Source of the DNA: Megalobrama amblycephala
Taxonomy: Eukaryota > Chordata > Actinopteri > Cypriniformes > Xenocyprididae
Direction: 5' to 3'
Length of the DNA stretch: 64,000 nucleotides
NCBI RefSeq assembly: GCF_018812025.1
Contig: NC_063049.1
Coordinates: 8,773,537-8,837,536 of the forward strand
In this document: in pieces, positions 58,509 through 64,000 of the stretch
Layout of the letters: every line of letters starts with the position of its first letter
Position numbering within the stretch: position 1 is the stretch's first letter
The notes under the pieces: model-generated
What the model saw: the letters and a program-made list of their open reading frames with translations, nothing else
Told to the model about the DNA's origin: nothing
Databases searched by the model: none
Position numbers and translations under genes: made by a program

Positions 58509-58599
58509 ACACAACAAAATAACTTGACAGTAAAATTATAGCACAAAATATAGAATAAAAACAAATTCTAAATACTTATAAAAACCATCATGTATCTGT

Positions 58600-58968
58600 G
58601 TTTTATCAGATTTTTTATTTTTGGAAAACTTCCAAAGCATACATGACGAACATCTTGTAAAGATCCATTTGAGGGTTATATCAGCTGCGTGAACTTTGTA
58701 AATGCACTGTATTATAGTCGCGATATTATATGTATATTATAATACATTATATGTGTTAGTCGCGAGCTCGATGGGCAGGGAGCGTGAGATTTAAAGGGGC
58801 CGCAGCCTGAATCGGTGCATAGTTAATGATGCCCCAAAATAGGCAGTTAAAAAAAATGAATTAAAAAAAATCTATGGGGTATTTTGAGCTGAAACTTCAC
58901 AGACACATTCAGGGGACACCTTAGACTTATATTACATCTTGTGAAAAAACGTTCGATGGCACCTTTAA
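58600..58968 (-). mobile_element. TTAA-type MITE fragment, 'GGTGCCCTAGAA' family
   Basis: The right end 'gatggcacctttaa' (TTAA 58965-58968), preceded by 'ggggccgcagcctgaatcgg' and 'atggggtattttgagctgaa', is the reverse complement of the left half of the 15.1-16.1 kb element. The left terminus is missing, so the copy is truncated. Confidence 0.75.
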
Positions 58969-59577
58969 ATTGACATTTTAGTATATTGTCAATTAATGTT
59001 TTGATAGTGTTTGACAAGTTATGGTAATGAAATAAAATGTGCAGATCAATACATATTCAGTGTCTTCATCGATCACTAATCTTCCCTCTTGTCTAGTGCT
59101 GGCTAGAATAAATAATAAACATGATTTATCGAAAAATTCTTTTTACTTTTAATACTTAAAAATCAAGTACTTTTGTACACAAGCACCAGATTTAAGTACT
59201 GATTATGTGTGACAAGTGCATTAATTTAACGTTCAGCTTGTCTAAATGTGAAACTGTTTCAGTATTATTGTTCATTTTAATAGTTAAAAGGGTTTTTTCT
59301 AAGCTAATGACTAACAGTACTGAAGTAGTCCAGCGATGAGTCCACCATTTCTGATGCAATACTGACATTTCCAGATGGATAAAAAAAGAGGATGTATTAC
59401 AAATATACTGATGCGTTATACTGCAACAGTTACCTAGAAGTAAATCCATTTAAGACTTTTCATCATCAAAACACAAATGGGAATATTTTGTAATATTCTC
59501 TCATCCTTTTTGTCCATTCATTGAAACAAAACTTTACAAAAGTTAATCATGGAAGTAATATCAACTGAGCTGTTTAA
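58969..59577. other. Intronic or upstream DNA, no feature seen
   Basis: A+T-rich; no credible ORF. The 85-codon - strand ORF at 59192-59449 has no recognised domain. Confidence 0.4.
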
Positions 59578-60008
59578 GTCTTCTGAAGAGACACGATCGC
59601 TTTATATGATTTAACTTAGGCTTTTATTCATACATAAACGTTGATTAGCGCACATACATAGAGCACATCAAATATGGTGAACGGAAGCTGAAACGAGCAC
59701 ACTTTTCTTGTGCATATTAGAGCTTGGTTTACCATATTTGATGTGCTCTATGTATGTGTGCTAATCAATGTTTCTATGCGAATAAGCGATCGTCTCTTCA
59801 GAAGACTTAATAACACTCGATTCAAATGGAGTTCTTTTACAGTCTCTTTATGGACTTTTTAAGGCATTACTGGAATGGACAGAAATATCTCAGAGTTCAT
59901 TTAAAATATCTTCATTTGTGTTTCGAAGATGAACGCAAGTCTTACAGTTCCTAGCGACGGTAGGCTGAGTGTATGATTTTTCACTTTTGGGTGAACTATC
60001 CCTTTAAA
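59578..60008. mobile_element. Palindromic MITE, 'GGGTGAACTATCCC' family
   Basis: 'gtcttctgaagagacacgat' pairs with 'atcgtctcttcagaagac', and 'tagagcacatcaaatatggt' with 'accatatttgatgtgctcta'. The right end 'gggtgaactatccctttaaa' is the family terminus. The left terminus is not clear. Confidence 0.75.
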
Positions 60009-61182
60009 TGGTTCATCAGCCACTCTACACTATATGAGCTCGACTGCAAAATGCTCCACGACTCCCTGTTCAAATGTTATACATCACAAACGCTGATCAT
60101 TAAAATTCTTCCCAGGCTGAGTGACAAAAATATTTATGAAACCTTGGCCTCAGCCTTTTCTTGACTGATAGTTGCAGGACCTCAAATCTTTATTACATCA
60201 ACAGTGTCTGAGATATGGATTACTTAGTCTTTGACCTCCTCTAGCATTTGTTTACAGAGGAGAGGCTTTGCATAAACGTCTGCAGCGCTGCATCTATCTG
60301 TTCACGAGGTCAGAAAAACCATGTCGAGCATGTGACTCGAGATCTGGAGAAAATCAGCTTCCTATATATTTTCAGATCACAAGGCCCAGGGGACTAAACA
60401 GAGGAGAAGTGTGTACTGACAACAGAGGAACTGCACAGTTTTAAGGAAACAATTCTGTTTTGCAATCGTCTGAATCAGACATCAGCGCTGACGTTTCGAT
60501 GTAACTAAATACGCCAACAAATTGTACTGGAATGAAAGCACTTTTAATGTATTATTAATATTATTTTATTCCTTAGCATTTGTTTTTAATGATTAATCAC
60601 TAATCATTTTAAGCATTTAGCCAGTACATGAATTCCTGACTAATTTCAGTTATATTTAAAAGTGTGTTATAACACAAGGTCTAGAGAATAACCTAGTGGA
60701 TCAGATGGCGTCAGGCGTCAGTGACATGCCCGTCTCCCTCTGAGTCACACACATCCTTTCAGGCTCCAGATAACAGGCGGGGGCGGAGCCACAGAGATGA
60801 TGAAACATCCAAACAACTGATAAATGGGCCGCTCTCACGAGAAGACGGACTGGACACACACACGCTCTCCTCCTCGATGAAGAATGAACCAAGAATGTGT
60901 TTCTGATTGTTTGGTTTGGATGTTTTGCCTGAGAGGAAATGTTTCTGTAAAGAGCCTCTTACTTTCTAACCATATCCGGCTGTTTACAAGTGCATTACAA
61001 AAGCATAGATAAAGATAGTTAAAAATAAAACAGGAAGAGTTCATCCACAAATGAAAATATTAGTAGGCCTATTATTACCATCATCATCATTATTATTGTT
61101 ATAAACTATTATTATTATCTGTTCTTTATTATTGTTTCTTCTAAAAATCAAGCTGACAATCAGCTTATTATCATTAACTAAA
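60009..61182. other. Intronic or upstream DNA, no exon found
   Basis: Includes non-repetitive, balanced sequence at 60240-60480 and 60690-60960. No exon, RNA gene or promoter is recognised. Confidence 0.4.
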
Positions 61183-61190
61183 ACTAAAAC

Positions 61191-62147
61191 TAGGGCTGGG
61201 TATTGACACAAATTTCGCAATTCAATTTCGATTCACAAGCTTGCGATTCGATATCAATTATTTTGGTTCACATGGCAAATTTTCTTGAGGAAATAAAATC
61301 TCTCAACTAGTGCAGTAAACTATAGCCTACATGGGGTCTGTTGTTACTATAATAGGCATATTGAAGGTTAAAATCAACAGATTATATTAAACACTTAATT
61401 ACACTCAAGGAAGTTTTTATAATAATAAAGTTATAATACTAACTTTACAATTACATAATCATATTTCTACTCCAATTAGATTTTTGAAATATAAACATTC
61501 AAATGGTGGCTGTCATATTCAAACACACATTAAATATTAAAGTGAATATGTAATATGGTGCATATATTTAGCAAAATTCTCCTTTCGAGTTAATTTTTCT
61601 AGCTGACTAACGAGATTATGGTCAGAGTGAACATGGTTTTTCTGAAATAAATTTGACATTACGTGACATCGTGACAAGCTGTTGTATTGACGTCTTTCCG
61701 CGGTTGAAACACTGAGTGATTACATGAGACACGATACATATTTCGGTAAGTTGTACTGTAGCTTTTAGCATACCTTCAGATGTTCATTCCTGTTTATGTA
61801 ACTGGTATTAAAGAGGAGATGATCAGTTCACGTGTGCTTCACGCGCTGACGCTTCTCTTGAACTGAGGCGATTCAGCGATCTCTCACGCCACAATAAACA
61901 GCAAAAATGGATAAACAATAAACAAAATTTGAAATCTGAGCGTTTGTTTCATATCAAAAGTAACAAAGCACAAAGATTATTGTGATTTTTTTGGATAGGA
62001 GGTGCGCTACATGTTCTGTTCATTCATCAACTGAAAACAGACTAGACTAATCGATTCTTGAGATTTAAGAATCGATATCGGTTCGTAAAAATGAGAATCG
62101 ATTAAAATCAAGAAATCTTTTTTTTTTTTTTTTTTTACCCAGCCCTA
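61191..62147. mobile_element. hAT-like non-autonomous element with perfect 8-bp target duplication
   Basis: Left TAGGGCTGGGTA, right ACCCAGCCCTA. Identical ACTAAAAC at 61183-61190 and 62148-62155. Sub-terminal 'gcgattcgatatcaatt' pairs with 'aagaatcgatatcgg'. A T run of about 20 nt sits next to the right end. No transposase ORF. Confidence 0.92.
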
Positions 62148-62487
62148 ACTAAAACCATAAAAAACATTATTTGACATAAAATAAACATTAACTGAAATAA
62201 AATAAAATATTTAAATATTTTTAGATAGTTGCCAAGGCAACATTTCTTATTTTCACTTAAGTTTAAGTACTAAAATAGGCCTTCCTAATACTAAATAAAC
62301 TAAAAACTACAACTTAATAAAAACTGAGACCTATTAAAAAAATACTAAAACTAACTAGAATTAAAAAGAAAAGAGAAACTATGAAATTAAATTTTATTAA
62401 AAATATTAACAAAATAAATTATAGTATATCAATGATATTAAAGCAACGCTGAGCCTGAGATTCAGTGTTTCACAGGGGAAAAAAAGG

Positions 62488-62622
62488 GTAACACTTCAGG
62501 GTCCAATTCTCACCCAATACCTAAATTTAACAACTGCCTTACTAACTATTAATAAGCAGTAATTAGGAGTTTATTGAGGGAAAAGTCATAGTTAGTAGTG
62601 AGAATTTGACCCTAAACTGAAT
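62488..62622. mobile_element. Small foldback element
   Basis: 'cagggtccaattctcaccc' pairs with 'tgagaatttgaccctaaac', with 'actaactattaataagcag' in the loop. A short palindromic repeat. Confidence 0.55.
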
Positions 62623-64000
62623 TGGGCCAAAAAAAAAGAGAAAATAATATGGGGCCTGGATGACATGAGCGTGAGTAAGTGAAGGGAAAAATAAACACCA
62701 GTTGTTGATGAACTACTCTTTTACAGAGCAAAAGGCTCTAGATTGTTTCCTAGAAACTGTATTTGGTAAATATGATCATTTTAGTGATCCCAGTGAGTGT
62801 TTCTGACCTGATGTAAAAAAGTCTGTGCTCTGCCTGCTGATGATGAAGCTTGACCACATCACTAATTATGTGGGGTTTGAATTAAACATCTAGTTTTGTA
62901 CGTGTATGTTTGTACGTGTGAGTATCGCAGCCGTCACAGCCTATGGATGGGATTGCATTTAGGAGTGAAAAAGAATATCCAAGACACACCTAACTACATA
63001 ATTAATGGTCAAAGTGTTGTAATCATTACCCAGATTAATGGAAACGGGAAACTAGAGCTGTTATTAAAACTGCAAAATTTCCCGATAAAGAAGAGATTAT
63101 TTTTCAGGCCTGTCTCACTTCCTGTTCCTCTACAGACTGCGGGAATGTGGAATATACCACTGCAGGAACAAGAGAACTCCTTGTTCTCTATTTTTTTCAG
63201 GCACACTTCAGGCAGGTGCTGCACGTAGTCTGCGTCCAAACCGGTTTACCAAACCCTCGCTGTCAGTGTTTCAGTACAGGTGAACTCTTGTTAAAGTCAC
63301 CCTGATGCACAACTACTCTGTTGCTGGACGACGTGACTTTATTTTACAGCAGGGTCTTCATCGAGGAGGGGGACGATCAGGGATGTTGCTTCGGGCCCTT
63401 GGACGTGAGGGCGTGGACGTCCTAGGCCCCGATTTAAATGCCAATAAACACTCAAAGAAATGACTTAGGCCTATACTGATTACAAAACGCTTGAATGAGT
63501 GATATTTTATTAAAAACAAAACAAAAAAGAAGAAAATATTTTACAAGCATATGTATCTCATAAAATAATTTAAATATAGTCCCCTTTAAAATATTTAAAC
63601 GTGTTCTTTGGACGTCAGCACACACATTTATATATAAAGTTTTGGGAACGTTAATTAATTTATTAATAACACTTACATTACTTATGGTACAGCACAATAA
63701 TTAATATGGTGTCATGTGACTTTAAAGCATTGATTACATATGTTTGATAAAATCTCATCTTACATAAGCATGAAAGGCTGCGAGTTTTTAATGCGTCACA
63801 TATCCGTATCTTCTTTAAAACGGGGATCTGGGCCTGTTCCAGCTCAGTGGTCCTGACCTTCTCGACTATATCAATCTAATAATTAACATGGGATCATATA
63901 ATGTCATACTTCTGTCATGATCAGCTGAATTAATGTTCGTTATAGTAATAGCAGTGTACAATAAAAACATATTTTCTGTAAATTTACATGACATATGTTT
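62623..64000. other. Window end, no gene seen
   Basis: Mostly unique A+T-rich sequence. ORFs at 62896-63239 (110 codons +, 76 codons -) are not supported. If nfe2l2 intron 1 extends this far, its first exon and promoter lie to the right. Confidence 0.4.

Noticed and set aside
59431..59485. Possible first coding exon of nfe2l2 on the - strand (ATG ATG AAA... before a GTAACT donor)
   Set aside because: The frame reaches TAG exactly at the donor and encodes nothing like the Nrf2 N-terminus.

Overview
This window is vertebrate, almost certainly teleost and most likely cyprinid, nuclear DNA. The coding content is two spliced genes with GT/AG introns. The rest is A+T-rich and crowded with short palindromic DNA transposons of the kind that dominate carp and zebrafish genomes: the 'GGGATAGTTCACCC' family, TTAA-flanked piggyBac-like elements, hAT-like and Tc1-like elements, and one tRNA-derived SINE. 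I cannot name the species from sequence alone.

Layout. 1-27 kb has no convincing host protein-coding gene. It is a gene-poor flank with three decayed Tc1-like transposase copies (about 7.4-8.4, 10.8-12.2 and 21.96-23.03 kb), many foldback elements, microsatellites and several non-repetitive stretches that may be regulatory. 27.36-40.2 kb is a complete hnRNP A3-type gene (hnrnpa3, + strand). I reconstruct ten coding exons plus a spliced 3' UTR, giving a 343-residue protein with two RRMs, a glycine-rich tail and an M9/PY-type nuclear import signal. 40.2-47.2 kb is intergenic and mostly transposon-derived. 47.87-57.17 kb is nfe2l2 (Nrf2; the a paralogue by recall), - strand. Coding exons 2-5 are present, covering the Keap1-binding Neh2 domain (DLG and ETGE), the transactivation Neh4/Neh5 regions, the Neh6 phosphodegron and the CNC-bZIP domain. 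The short first coding exon is not recognisable and probably lies beyond 64,000. 57.2-64 kb is therefore probably nfe2l2 intron 1 and/or upstream sequence; it carries a SINE with a perfect 17-bp target duplication and a hAT-like element with a perfect 8-bp duplication.

The tail-to-tail hnrnpa3/nfe2l2 pair is the order known from human chromosome 2q31, next to the HOXD cluster. By that synteny the first 27 kb would be the far end of the gene desert between mtx2 and hnrnpa3, which in tetrapods holds HOXD enhancers. That is inference.

The most unusual structure is a roughly 2-kb array of about fifty 40-bp (sometimes 44-bp) repeats inside nfe2l2 intron 2. Each repeat holds a near-consensus CCAAT box. 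The array can be traced to one arm of a palindromic transposon whose unexpanded relative sits in the 3' UTR intron of hnrnpa3, about 15 kb away. Other points of note: an atypical splice donor after hnrnpa3 exon 7 that could give a truncated isoform, a NAGNAG acceptor at the last nfe2l2 exon, a frame-preserving nfe2l2 exon 2 with a CA repeat close to its donor, and a hairpin element just after the nfe2l2 stop codon.
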